From contig NZ_PXNN01000005.1 in the NCBI RefSeq assembly GCF_003007685.1, positions 62,001 to 126,000 on the forward strand: 64,000 nt of DNA. Direction: 5' to 3'. Below the pieces are notes generated by a model that ran no database searches, had not been told where the DNA came from, and saw nothing but the letters and a program-made list of their open reading frames with translations. Position 1 is the first letter of the stretch; each line of letters opens with the position of its first letter. Below are positions 8,022 through 16,481 of this stretch, piece after piece. The position numbers were made by a program, and so were the translations under genes. This DNA is from Marinobacter halophilus (GTDB lineage Bacteria; Pseudomonadota; Gammaproteobacteria; Pseudomonadales; Oleiphilaceae).

Positions 8022-10828
8022 CAGCCTATCTCCTTGCCCGGGCCGGCAATGGTCATTAGTTTGCCGAGATTGGCTAGGATTAGCAGGGTGGCGCCAACCA
8101 CCGTGGTGTACACGCCCAAATCAAACATCAGGGCGCTGGCGAGTTCGAACTCGCCTATTAATGGCCAATCCAGGTGTGCAAAGGTGGATGTCAGGAACGG
8201 ATAGCCGAACACCCAGCTGGCCATGCCGGTCAGCAGTGCCATCAAAAGCCCGGCCCCGATCAGTGAACGGAATTGCGTACGCATCCGCTCATGGGCCCAG
8301 GCCAGGCCGCCCGCCATGTATTGCAGGGTCAGCGCGACCGCGGTTACCAGCCCGGCAATAAAGCCGCCGCCGGGCATATTGTGCCCGCGCAGGAAGATGT
8401 AGGCTGAGACCAGCAGAGCGATGGGCAAGGCCATGTGCGCGACCACCTGCAGGAACACCGGATGGGGTTCTGCCACCCAGTGCGAGTGGCCGGATTCTGC
8501 CACCCGGTGTTTCAGGTTCAGGTTGCGGGTAAAAGCGAATACCGCCACCGCGGCAATACCCAGCACGGTAATTTCACCCAACGTGTCGAAGCCCCGGAAG
8601 TCCACCAGAATCACATTCACCACGTTGCTGCCGCCCCCGCCGGGCACGCTGTTGGTCAGGAAGAAATCGGAAATGGAGTTGCTCGGGCGGGTCAGCACGG
8701 CGTAAGTAAACGCGGCTACACCGCTGCCGGCCGCCACGGCTACAAACAGATCCCGCAACACCCTGGGCAGCCGCGATTCTCTGGGTGACGTCTGGGGCAG
8801 AAACGACAGCGCCAGCATCATGATCACCACCGCCATCACTTCAACCGAAAGCTGGGTGAGCGCCAGGTCGGGTGCCGAGAACCAGGCAAAGATCAGCGTA
8901 ACAAACAGGCCAGTCACTGACAGCAGCAATAGGGCGGGCAGCCGGTAGCGGTGGAACAGCACCACACCCACGGCAGACAGGCACAGAATGCTGATGCCGA
9001 AGACCACCAGTGGGTCCAGGTCTGACAGTGGCACTGGCCCGCGCCACTGCTCCAGCCCGGTCAGGCTCCAGGCCACGAGCGCGACGGTGGTCAGCAGTAT
9101 CAGCGCAAGATAACGTTGCAGTGAGCCATTTTCCAGCTGGTAAACCAGGGTTTGAGAGAAGCGTATGGTGCGCTGCATGACGGTTTCGAAAATGTCTTTG
9201 GCGTCCACGTCCGGCAACCGGGCGTGAATGGCAAACAACGGTTTTCGGGCAGCATAAACCGCGAGGCCCGCGAGCATCGCCAGCAGGCTCATCATGGCTG
9301 GGGTGTGGGCGTCGGCCAGCGCGCTGAAATCATACAGCGGCAAGTGTGAAGCGGTGGTCGCCATGACCGCGTAATGCACCAGATGATCATAGATCGCCTG
9401 TGGCATCAGCCCCACCAACAGGGAAAGCCCTGCCAACACCAGCAATGGCATAAGTGCCATTGCTGGCTTCTTTTTCGGTGGCCAGATCGGCAAATCCCGG
9501 GGTTTGCCGTTGAAAAAGACGTTGTGGAAAATGCGCACCGAATAGGCCACCGAGAACAGGCCGGCTACCGTGACCCAGACTGGAATCACCACATTCGCCC
9601 AATGTGGTGCGGTCACCAGCAAGCTTTCGGAGAACAGCATTTTCTTGCTCAGATAGCCGCTCATCAGTGGCAGCCCGGCCATGGCTGCGGCAGGCACAAT
9701 GGTGACCAGCATCAAGGCTGGCATCCAGCGCCAAAGGCCGTTAATCAGCTGCATATCGCGGCTGCCAGTGGCCTGGTCAACGTAGCCCGCCATCATGAAC
9801 AGCGGGGCTTTGAAGAGGGCATGACAGACCAGATGAAACAGTGCAGCCGCCATCGCCATTTCGCTGCCCATGCCGATCAGCAGGGTGATCAGGCCCAGAT
9901 GAGATATGGTGGAGTAGGCCAGCAGCCCTTTGATGTCGTGCATGAACATGGCTACAAACGCACCCACCATCAGGGTGATCATGCCGGTCACGGTGATCAG
10001 GGCAAACCACAGCTCGGTGTCTCCCAGAGCCGGGTGCAGGCGCGCCATCAGGAACAGGCCAGCCTTGACCATGGTGGCTGAGTGCAGATACGCCGAGACT
10101 GGCGTCGGCGCAGCCATGGCATGGGGTAGCCACAGATGGAACGGCGCCTGGGCCGATTTGGTGAAGGCACCCAGAAGTACCAGACTCAGCATCAGCGGGT
10201 ACAGGCGATGATTGGTCAGGGTGTCGCTTTGGGCCAGAATCTCGGTCAGCTGGAAGCTGCCGGCCATGTTGCCCAGCAGCAGAATACCGGCCAGCAGGGC
10301 CAGGCCGCCACCGCCGGTAATCACCAGCGACAGCCGGGCACCCCGGCGAGCACCCCGGTTTGACCAGTTAAAACCGATCAGCAGGAATGACACCAGGCTG
10401 GTCATTTCCCAGAACACCAGCATGAACAACAGGTTCTCGGACAACACAATGCCCAGCATGGCGGTCATGAACAGCTGGATCAGAATAAAAAAGCGGGGAG
10501 CGCTGGCTTTGCCTTCGAAGTAATAGCGGGCGTACAGAATGATCAGACAGCCAATGCCGGTGATCAGGGTGGCGAACAGCCAGCTCAGGCCGTCCAGTCG
10601 GAACGACAGATCCAGCCCCAGTTGCGGAATCCACTGCACGGTAGCGATCAGGGGATCATCGGCGGCCAGTTGCGGCCAGTGTCGTGCCAGCAACAGCAGG
10701 CCAGCCAGCGGTGCGAGAGTAGCAACCATTGCATGGATGCGTATGCCTGGGTTAGCCGAATGACGGCTCAACAGCCAGGAAGCAAAAGCGCCTAGTACAG
10801 GCAATAAAATGATAAATCCTGGTGCCAT
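8021..10828 (-). CDS. mrpA: Na+/H+ antiporter subunit A fused to subunit B domain
   Basis: 935 residues. The first roughly 780 residues are the NuoL-like MrpA body, including LLFMLVFWEMTSLVSFLLIGF, SAQAPFHLWLPHAMAAPTPVSAYLHSATMVKAG and later VDFRGFDTLGEITVLGIAA. The last roughly 150 residues match MnhB (the membrane segment with LRGHNMPGGGFIAGLV), so there is no separate mrpB. This six-gene form with a fused A' subunit is the group 2 Mrp layout known from Proteobacteria. The complex exchanges cytosolic Na+ for H+ at the inner membrane and would support salt and alkali tolerance. First gene of the operon. Confidence 0.95.
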   Translation of the reverse strand: MAPGFIILLPVLGAFASWLLSRHSANPGIRIHAMVATLAPLAGLLLLARHWPQLAADDPLIATVQWIPQLGLDLSFRLDGLSWLFATLITGIGCLIILYARYYFEGKASAPRFFILIQLFMTAMLGIVLSENLLFMLVFWEMTSLVSFLLIGFNWSNRGARRGARLSLVITGGGGLALLAGILLLGNMAGSFQLTEILAQSDTLTNHRLYPLMLSLVLLGAFTKSAQAPFHLWLPHAMAAPTPVSAYLHSATMVKAGLFLMARLHPALGDTELWFALITVTGMITLMVGAFVAMFMHDIKGLLAYSTISHLGLITLLIGMGSEMAMAAALFHLVCHALFKAPLFMMAGYVDQATGSRDMQLINGLWRWMPALMLVTIVPAAAMAGLPLMSGYLSKKMLFSESLLVTAPHWANVVIPVWVTVAGLFSVAYSVRIFHNVFFNGKPRDLPIWPPKKKPAMALMPLLVLAGLSLLVGLMPQAIYDHLVHYAVMATTASHLPLYDFSALADAHTPAMMSLLAMLAGLAVYAARKPLFAIHARLPDVDAKDIFETVMQRTIRFSQTLVYQLENGSLQRYLALILLTTVALVAWSLTGLEQWRGPVPLSDLDPLVVFGISILCLSAVGVVLFHRYRLPALLLLSVTGLFVTLIFAWFSAPDLALTQLSVEVMAVVIMMLALSFLPQTSPRESRLPRVLRDLFVAVAAGSGVAAFTYAVLTRPSNSISDFFLTNSVPGGGGSNVVNVILVDFRGFDTLGEITVLGIAAVAVFAFTRNLNLKHRVAESGHSHWVAEPHPVFLQVVAHMALPIALLVSAYIFLRGHNMPGGGFIAGLVTAVALTLQYMAGGLAWAHERMRTQFRSLIGAGLLMALLTGMASWVFGYPFLTSTFAHLDWPLIGEFELASALMFDLGVYTTVVGATLLILANLGKLMTIAGPGKEIG

Positions 10829-10960
10829 AATTGGGCCGGTAACCCGGAGAGTTTGGTTAGTGTTTGTTTTGCCCTTGAAAACGTCGGTCAGGTGTCAGGG
10901 GCGCGCTGGCTGCCACAGGTTAGCAAAGGCCAGCCCCATAATGCATTGTTAACGATCAAT

Positions 10961-12286
10961 TTACGCCTGTTTTTGCCTGAGATAGGTCATGCCCTGGCGG
11001 TACAGACCGTAGGCCATGACGCCGGCCGCAAGGTTGCCAACCAAAGCGCCGGACATAAGGCCGGTAAGCCCGCTATACCGGGCGCCAAGCCAGAGCAGTG
11101 GAAGATAACAGGCAAACAGCCGCAGTGTAGAAATGAGCAGTGCCCGCATTGGCAGCCCCAGAGCATTGTTGACCGACACCATCAGCATGCACACACCCAG
11201 ACCGCTGTAACTCAGTGGCACCCGGAGCAGGTAACTGATCAGGATGTCCTGAACATCACCGTCCTTGGTGAACAGGGTAGCCACCAGTCCGGAGGCTGCC
11301 AGCCAGATCAGCCCCAGCACCAGTTGCCACACCACGATAAAGCGCACCGCGATGCGCACCAGCCGGCGGATGTTTTCCAGCTCGCCGGCGCCCAACATGC
11401 GGCCAATCATCGGCGGCATGGACATGGTCAGGGCGAGCACGACGACAATGGAGAAAAATTCCAGGCGGGTGCCCAGGCCCCAGGCGGCGACGGCGGCGGA
11501 ACCAAAACCGGCCACCAGCGACGTTGCCAGTATGGCGGCGAGTGGCGGCATCAGCTGGCTGACCATGGCCGGGGCCATGATGCTGCCGAGTTGCCGGATG
11601 GTTCGGGCCAGGTGTAGCTGGATCAGGTCAAAGCGCAGCCACTGGCGCCTTAGCAGGGCGGGATAAACGATCAGCGCGCCGAGGCCAAAGGCGGTGATGG
11701 TAGCCCAGGCGGCGCCGGGCAGGCCCCAGTCAAAGACAAAGATGTAGAGATAGTCGAGGGCGATGTTGAGCAGGCTGGTGGCGATCATCAGGTAGCCGGG
11801 CAGTTTGGTGTCGCCGTTGGATCGGCAGACGGCGTAGCCGAAGTACAGCAGCGCGCCAATCCAGGCGGAGATCAGCCAGGGCACCCAGTAGCCGCGGATG
11901 ACCGGGCGGAGGGCCTGTTCTGCGCCCAGGAAGTTCAGGATGCTGGTTTGTAGTAGCCAGACGGAAATACACAGGATCAATGCCAGGCAGGCGCCAATAG
12001 TGACCACGAGGCCGCCGAGGCGTTGGGCACGGAGGCTGTCGCCCTGGCCGAGGGTTCGGGAGATGATGGCGGTGGTGGCGATGCCAAGGCCGACGTACAT
12101 GCCGCTGACCAGTTGCTGCATAGGCACGGTGAAGCCGAGCGCCGCCAGCGGATCTCGGCCCAGTTGGCCGACGAAGGCGCTGTCGGTGAGCTGGAAGGTC
12201 ATCAGGGAGAGCGCGCCGAACAGCATGGGCCAGGTCATGTGGTAGAGCTGGCGGGCCAGGGTGGCGTTGGTCAGTTGGCTTTGCAC
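10961..12286 (-). CDS. MATE-family efflux transporter
   Basis: 441 residues, twelve predicted membrane helices in two related halves. N-terminal WPMLFGALSLMTFQLTDSAFVGQLGRDPLAALGF and the second-half LIDL-like helices are typical of the NorM/DinF MATE group, which exports cationic compounds using Na+ or H+ gradients. The start is a GTG without a strong ribosome-binding site, so the first residues are uncertain. A diverged hairpin repeat lies in the 246-bp gap to tpx upstream. Substrates cannot be inferred. Confidence 0.9.
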   Translation of the reverse strand: MQSQLTNATLARQLYHMTWPMLFGALSLMTFQLTDSAFVGQLGRDPLAALGFTVPMQQLVSGMYVGLGIATTAIISRTLGQGDSLRAQRLGGLVVTIGACLALILCISVWLLQTSILNFLGAEQALRPVIRGYWVPWLISAWIGALLYFGYAVCRSNGDTKLPGYLMIATSLLNIALDYLYIFVFDWGLPGAAWATITAFGLGALIVYPALLRRQWLRFDLIQLHLARTIRQLGSIMAPAMVSQLMPPLAAILATSLVAGFGSAAVAAWGLGTRLEFFSIVVVLALTMSMPPMIGRMLGAGELENIRRLVRIAVRFIVVWQLVLGLIWLAASGLVATLFTKDGDVQDILISYLLRVPLSYSGLGVCMLMVSVNNALGLPMRALLISTLRLFACYLPLLWLGARYSGLTGLMSGALVGNLAAGVMAYGLYRQGMTYLRQKQA

Positions 12287-12353
12287 TTGAATTTCGGTGC
12301 CTTGGGTTTTGGAGACTGGGCGGGAATTCTAACAGGTCTGGCTTTTGGTGGGT

Positions 12354-12466
12354 GCTAAGTGTGCGGGCCGGTCTTTCTCAAACACGCTGTGAATACGTCC
12401 CTGTACGCTCTGCTCCGCCATCCATGGCTTCGCAAGGTTTGAGAAAGACCGGCCCGCACACTCAGC
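12354..12466 (-). repeat. Covarying intergenic hairpin element, diverged copy D (reverse orientation)
   Basis: 113 bp: 30-base arms (12354-12383 and 12437-12466) with one A/G mismatch, loop of 53 bases. The reverse complement of the loop (GCGAAGCCATGGATGGCGGA and a GCGT end) aligns with the loops of the copies at 4399, 14354 and 16336 but is clearly diverged. The loop-proximal arm keeps the GTTTnnGAA pattern of the other copies. Located between tpx and the MATE gene, both on the minus strand; no adjacent T-run. Confidence 0.85.
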
Positions 12467-12532
12467 CCGAACCCTGGACGGGTAGTCGGGCAGAAATACA
12501 TCACTGTGTAGCGAAAAACGAGATCGAAGGAA

Positions 12533-13030
12533 TCAGAGCACCTTCAGCGCTGCCTCGTAGTCCGGCTCGTTTTTGATCTCGTTCACCAACTCGCTGTGCA
12601 GCACCTTGTCGTTTTCGTCCAGTACCACCACGGCACGGGCGCAAAGGCCAGCCAGGGGGCCGTCCTGGATGGCGACGCCGTAGTCTTGCTGGAAGCTGTA
12701 GTTGCGGAAGGTGGAGAGGGTTTCGACGTTATCCAGGCCTTCGGCTCCGCAGAAGCGGGCCGCCGCGAAGGGCAGGTCGGCGGAGATGACGAGGACGACG
12801 GTGTTGTCGAGGCCGGCGGCTTTTTCGTTGAATTTACGGGTGCTGGCGGCGCAGACGCCGGTGTCGATGCTGGGGATGATGTTGAGGATTTTGCGTTTGC
12901 CGGCCCAGCTGTCGAGTTTTACTTCTTCAAGGCCGCTGTTGGTGAGGGTGAAGGGGGCTGCGTTTTCATCGGCTTGGGGAAATTTCCCGCTGACATCGAT
13001 GGGGTTGCCGTCGAGGGTGACGTTGGACAT
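12533..13030 (-). CDS. tpx: Thiol peroxidase
   Basis: 165 residues, full length for Tpx. The peroxidatic cysteine is Cys60 in [10 protein letters not shown] and the resolving cysteine is Cys94 in [10 protein letters not shown], the pair that forms the intramolecular disulfide of atypical 2-Cys peroxiredoxins. Reduces hydrogen peroxide and alkyl hydroperoxides with thioredoxin as electron donor; E. coli Tpx is usually described as periplasmic, but no signal peptide is visible here. Strong AAGGAG upstream of the ATG. Confidence 0.96.
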   Translation of the reverse strand: MSNVTLDGNPIDVSGKFPQADENAAPFTLTNSGLEEVKLDSWAGKRKILNIIPSIDTGVCAASTRKFNEKAAGLDNTVVLVISADLPFAAARFCGAEGLDNVETLSTFRNYSFQQDYGVAIQDGPLAGLCARAVVVLDENDKVLHSELVNEIKNEPDYEAALKVL

Positions 13031-13107
13031 GGTCTGCTCCTTGGTTTGTGCTTATAAAGTGTCTCCAATCTACTCTGTGTAGCCTACTTTGGATGACTTT
13101 GCACATT

Positions 13108-14322
13108 CTACCTGGTCTCCTGTGCCTGAAACCCTGGTGCCGGGTAACGCTGGACCAGAAACAGGTAGCCGATTAATCCAAGTGTTGCACAAACAGTAAT
13201 GATGACGGCCATGACCAGGGGGGTGCCGTCGTGGAGGATGCCGACGAGGGCGCCGGCAATGGCAGCGGCGGTCATCTGGAGGAAGCCGAGCAGGGCGGAG
13301 GCGGAGCCGGCCATGGTGGGGAAGTTGGCCAGGGCGCCGGCCATGGTTTGGGGCAGGACCATGCCGGTGCCGGCCATGAACAGGGCCTGGGGCAAGACGA
13401 CGGCCCAGGGGTTGTGGATGTTTTGGTAGGCCAGCAGCGCCATGATGGCCCCGGCGATCAGGGTGGTGGCCAGGCCGTAGAGCAGGATCTGGTCTGGCTG
13501 CAAGTGACGGGCCAGTCGGATGGAGGCAATGTTGCCGAGCAAGTAGCCGACGGCGGTGATGGCGGTGTACAGGCCGAAGTGTTCGGGGGCAACGCCGAGC
13601 ACGTCGATAAGTACGAAGGCGGAGCCGGACAGGAAGGCGAACAGGCCGCCGTATATGGCGGCGCTGGTGAGGGTGTAGCCGATGAAGGTCATGTCGGTGC
13701 CGATGCGGCGGTAGTTGCGCATGAGTTGGCACAACCGGAACGGCTGGCGGTTGTCCGGGCGCAGGGGCTCGGGGATGCCGACGGCGATGACGGCCACCAT
13801 GACCAGGGCGTAGGCGGCCATGACGATGAAGATCCAGTGCCAGTCCATGGTGGCCACGATGAATCCGCCGAGCGTGGGTGCCACGGCCGGCGCCAGTGCC
13901 ATCATGCCGGCCAGTATGGCGAGGATTCTGGCCGCGTCTCTCGGGGTGTAAACGTCTCGCACAATGGCCCGGCCCAGTACCGGTCCGGCGGAGCCGCCAA
14001 GGGCCTGCAGGAAGCGAAACAGGTGCAGGGTTTCGATGTTGCTGGCCAGCGCGCAGCCGATGCTGGCGAGGGCGAACAGCAGCATGCCGCCGATCATCAC
14101 CGGCTTGCGACCAAAGCGGTCAGCCAGTGGCCCGCAGACCAGTTGGGCGAGGGCAAAGCCGATCAGGTAAATGCTCAGGGTGAACTGGACCTGGCCTGTA
14201 TCGGCCTGGAAATCCGCGCCGATCTGGGGTAGGGCCGGCAGATACATATCAATCGCCATCGGCCCGAGGGCGACCGCGGCGGCGAGTAAAATGGTGGTCC
14301 AGATACTTGTGAGTGCGAGCAT
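13108..14322 (-). CDS. Bcr/CflA-family multidrug efflux MFS transporter
   Basis: 404 residues, twelve membrane helices of the DHA1 major facilitator group. MAIDMYLPALPQIGADF in helix 1 is the Bcr/CflA signature, followed by the loop 2-3 motif GPLADRFGRKPVM and ALGGSAGPVLGRAIVRD in helix 4-5. Proton-driven drug export is expected; substrates unknown. The start at 14322 has a poor ribosome-binding site, but further upstream the frame enters the hairpin element at 14354-14468, so a longer protein is unlikely. Same strand as tpx downstream. Confidence 0.9.
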   Translation of the reverse strand: MLALTSIWTTILLAAAVALGPMAIDMYLPALPQIGADFQADTGQVQFTLSIYLIGFALAQLVCGPLADRFGRKPVMIGGMLLFALASIGCALASNIETLHLFRFLQALGGSAGPVLGRAIVRDVYTPRDAARILAILAGMMALAPAVAPTLGGFIVATMDWHWIFIVMAAYALVMVAVIAVGIPEPLRPDNRQPFRLCQLMRNYRRIGTDMTFIGYTLTSAAIYGGLFAFLSGSAFVLIDVLGVAPEHFGLYTAITAVGYLLGNIASIRLARHLQPDQILLYGLATTLIAGAIMALLAYQNIHNPWAVVLPQALFMAGTGMVLPQTMAGALANFPTMAGSASALLGFLQMTAAAIAGALVGILHDGTPLVMAVIITVCATLGLIGYLFLVQRYPAPGFQAQETR

Positions 14323-14353
14323 TGTTTGTTGAGGGCCATGATGACGTTTGCGA

Positions 14354-14468
14354 GGCTGGTGTGAGGGGCATCCTTCCGAAACTGTGCGGAGCCAGGGATG
14401 GCGGAGCCCAAGCGTCACATGGATGTGCCGAAGGAGCGTGTTTCGGAAGGATGCCCCTCACACCAGCC
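14354..14468. repeat. Covarying intergenic hairpin element, copy B
   Basis: 115 bp with perfectly complementary 29-base arms (14354-14382 and 14440-14468) and a 57-base loop differing from copy A at one base. Inside the loop CACAT-GG-ATGTG makes a second small stem. Lies between the bcr-like gene and the LysR gene, both on the minus strand. Confidence 0.92.
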
Positions 14469-14556
14469 GACCTGCTGCGAACGTGAAGTCTAGGCCGGCA
14501 AGGCGATAAAAATAACGGCTCAACCTTTCATGCCATACATGAATGATATCGATTGA

Positions 14557-15468
14557 TTAATCGTGCAAGCCGTTCATGGTGGCTGCTACCGAGTTCACCT
14601 GGTTGCGCACCCAGCGGTGGGCGGGATCGGTCTGGTGGCGGCGATGCCAGAGCATCAGCAGGGTGAAGGGGTTGTACTGGAACGGCAGGGGCACGTAGGC
14701 GAAGTCGCGCATCAGCTGGGTGCTCATGCGTTCAGGGGCAGACGCAAGCAGGCGGGTGCCGCGCAGGAACTCCGGCAGGCCGGAGAAGTTGGAGACCGTC
14801 ACCACGCTGCGCCGTTTCAGGCCCCGCGCTTCCATGGCGCTGTCCAGGCCGGGTTTTTCGCCGGTGGCGAACAGCACGGTGATGTGGTCGGCGCCCATGT
14901 AATCCTTCAGGTCTGCCGGTGCGTCGCGTTCGTTCTGGTCGTAGAACACCACTATCCGGTCTGCCATTAAACCCCGTTGCATGATATCTGTCGCTTCCGG
15001 GGCATGGGGGCTGATCACCAGATCACAGGCTTCTTTCCGCAGCAGATCAGCATTGGGAATGCCGGAGGGGATTATTTGCAGATGAATACCCGGGGCCTGC
15101 TCTCGAAGCGTCTTCAGTAGCCCCGGCAGCAGCAAATCCCGTTGGTAATCGTTGGCGGCAATGGTAAAGGTGAATTCCGCCGTCGCCGGATCAAACGGTG
15201 GTCCGGAAGGCAGCGTGCGTAGGTCGTCCAGCAGTTGGCGGATGTGCGGGCCGGTGCGCAGGGCATAGTCCGTGGCCACGATGCCACGGCCAGACTTCAC
15301 AAACAGCGGATCGCCAAAGGCCTGCCGCAGCCGCTCCAGGGTATGACTCACCGCCGACTGGGACACCCCCAGCCGAACCGCCGCCCGTGACACGCTGCTT
15401 TCATCCAGCACCGCCACAAAAGTCGCCAGGGATCGAAGGTCCAGGTTCAACATATCAAAAGATTTCAT
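14557..15468 (-). CDS. LysR-family transcriptional regulator
   Basis: 303 residues. N-terminal winged helix-turn-helix: LATFVAVLDESSVSRAAVRLGVSQSAVSHTLERLRQAFGDPLFVKSG is the standard LysR DNA-binding region (residues about 12-60), followed by a periplasmic-binding-like effector domain from about residue 95. Divergently transcribed from the HAD dehalogenase with a 124-bp shared intergenic region, the usual arrangement for a LysR gene and its target. A second possible start is the ATG five codons in. Effector unknown. Confidence 0.92.
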   Translation of the reverse strand: MKSFDMLNLDLRSLATFVAVLDESSVSRAAVRLGVSQSAVSHTLERLRQAFGDPLFVKSGRGIVATDYALRTGPHIRQLLDDLRTLPSGPPFDPATAEFTFTIAANDYQRDLLLPGLLKTLREQAPGIHLQIIPSGIPNADLLRKEACDLVISPHAPEATDIMQRGLMADRIVVFYDQNERDAPADLKDYMGADHITVLFATGEKPGLDSAMEARGLKRRSVVTVSNFSGLPEFLRGTRLLASAPERMSTQLMRDFAYVPLPFQYNPFTLLMLWHRRHQTDPAHRWVRNQVNSVAATMNGLHD

Positions 15469-15541
15469 GGGTTCTAGTCTAGGCGAGTGCTGTGGTTAAG
15501 TCATCAGAGGGTCGTTGCCACCAGGGCCCGATTGGACTAAC

Positions 15542-15557
15542 TTGAATATTCGCTCAA
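15542..15557. promoter_or_regulatory. Possible LysR operator between lysR and HAD genes
   Basis: TTGA (15542-15545) and TCAA (15554-15557) form an interrupted dyad around GAATATTC, itself a palindrome. The A+T-rich dyad with a T-to-A span resembles LysR boxes and sits in the divergent intergenic region 35 bases before the HAD gene start. Prediction from one example only. Confidence 0.3.
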
Positions 15558-15592
15558 TATGATCAGAAGCCCTCTCCCACACAGGAGCAACC

Positions 15593-16264
15593 ATGAAAAC
15601 CACGTTGGCGTTTGATGTCTATGGCACCCTGGTAGACCCCGTGGGCATGTCCAGCCTGCTCGAACAGGACGCGGGCCCGGACGCCGCCGCAGTGGCGACG
15701 TTGTGGCGGGAGAAGCAGCTGGAGTTTTCGTTCCGAAAAGGCCTGATGAGGGTCTATGAAGATTTCGGTGTCTGCACCCGCCAGGCCCTGCGCTACGCCA
15801 TGGCCAGCCATCAATTGGCGCTGAGCAAGGCGCGGGAAGACGAACTGATGGCCGCGTACCTGTTGCTCCCGGCGTTTGACGACGCCCTACCGGCCTTGCA
15901 GGCCCTCAAGGGCCAGTATCCGTTGTTCGCGTTCTCCAACGGCAGCTACCCGGCGCTGGAAAAAGTGCTCGGCCACAACCAGCTGCTGGCTCAGTTCGAC
16001 GGCCTGGTCTCCGTCGACGACCTCAAAACCTACAAGCCCGACCCGGCTGTCTACACCTACGCCCGCCGCGCCACCGGCGCCTGGGACACGCCCCTGTGCC
16101 TGGTGTCCAGCAACGCCTGGGACGTTATCGGTGCCCGAGCCGCCGGACTGACCGCGATCTGGGTAAAGCGGGATGCCAACAAGGTATTTGAAGACTGGGG
16201 AATTGAGCCGTCAGCGGTGATTGAAAGCCTGTCGGAATTGAGAGAAATTATCGAAGATTTCTGA
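15593..16264 (+). CDS. Haloacid dehalogenase, type II (HAD superfamily)
   Basis: 223 residues, class I HAD fold. Motif 1 AFDVYGTLVDP carries the nucleophilic Asp; motif 2 is FSNGSYP; motif 3 is the Lys of TYKPDPAVY; motif 4 region is LVSSNAWDVIGARAAGL, where SSNAWD is the hallmark of L-2-haloacid dehalogenases. The expected reaction is hydrolytic removal of halide from short 2-haloalkanoic acids, though close relatives with other substrates exist. CAGGAG lies upstream of the ATG. Likely controlled by the divergent LysR gene. Confidence 0.88.
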   Translation: MKTTLAFDVYGTLVDPVGMSSLLEQDAGPDAAAVATLWREKQLEFSFRKGLMRVYEDFGVCTRQALRYAMASHQLALSKAREDELMAAYLLLPAFDDALPALQALKGQYPLFAFSNGSYPALEKVLGHNQLLAQFDGLVSVDDLKTYKPDPAVYTYARRATGAWDTPLCLVSSNAWDVIGARAAGLTAIWVKRDANKVFEDWGIEPSAVIESLSELREIIEDF

Positions 16265-16335
16265 GAAACAAAAAATTGGAGCGACATTCCAGAACTAGCC
16301 GACATTGGCAAGAACACAGCTCAGAAGCCAGCGAA

Positions 16336-16450
16336 GGCAGGGGTTGGGGTAGGCTTTCCAAAAATGTGCGGAGCCAGGGATGGCGGAGCCCAAGCGCCCC
16401 ATGGATGGGCCGAAGGAGCGTGTTTTGGAAAGCCTACCCCAACCTCTGCC
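16336..16450. repeat. Covarying intergenic hairpin element, copy C
   Basis: 115 bp: 29-base arms (16336-16364 and 16422-16450) with two mismatches and a 57-base loop. Compared with copy B the loop has CCCAT-GG-ATGGG instead of CACAT-GG-ATGTG, a paired change that keeps the inner stem. Lies between the convergent HAD and PhaC-like genes. Confidence 0.92.
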
Positions 16451-16481
16451 GACAAACTCCAAAGCCGGTAAAAATCTAGAA

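Noticed and set aside
9374-10081. Long plus-strand open frame inside mrpA
   Set aside because: The minus-strand MrpA reading is clearly homologous; the plus frame has low-complexity His/Gln-rich composition typical of an antisense shadow.
13231-14232. 333-codon plus-strand open frame across the Bcr/CflA gene
   Set aside because: Composition (Gly, Asp, Val, Glu repeats) is a mirror of the G+C-rich transporter codons; the minus-strand product has full family motifs.
14354-14468. Ordinary rho-independent terminator
   Set aside because: Stem is 29 bp with a 57-base loop and no adjacent T-run; one copy is on the promoter side of both neighbours.
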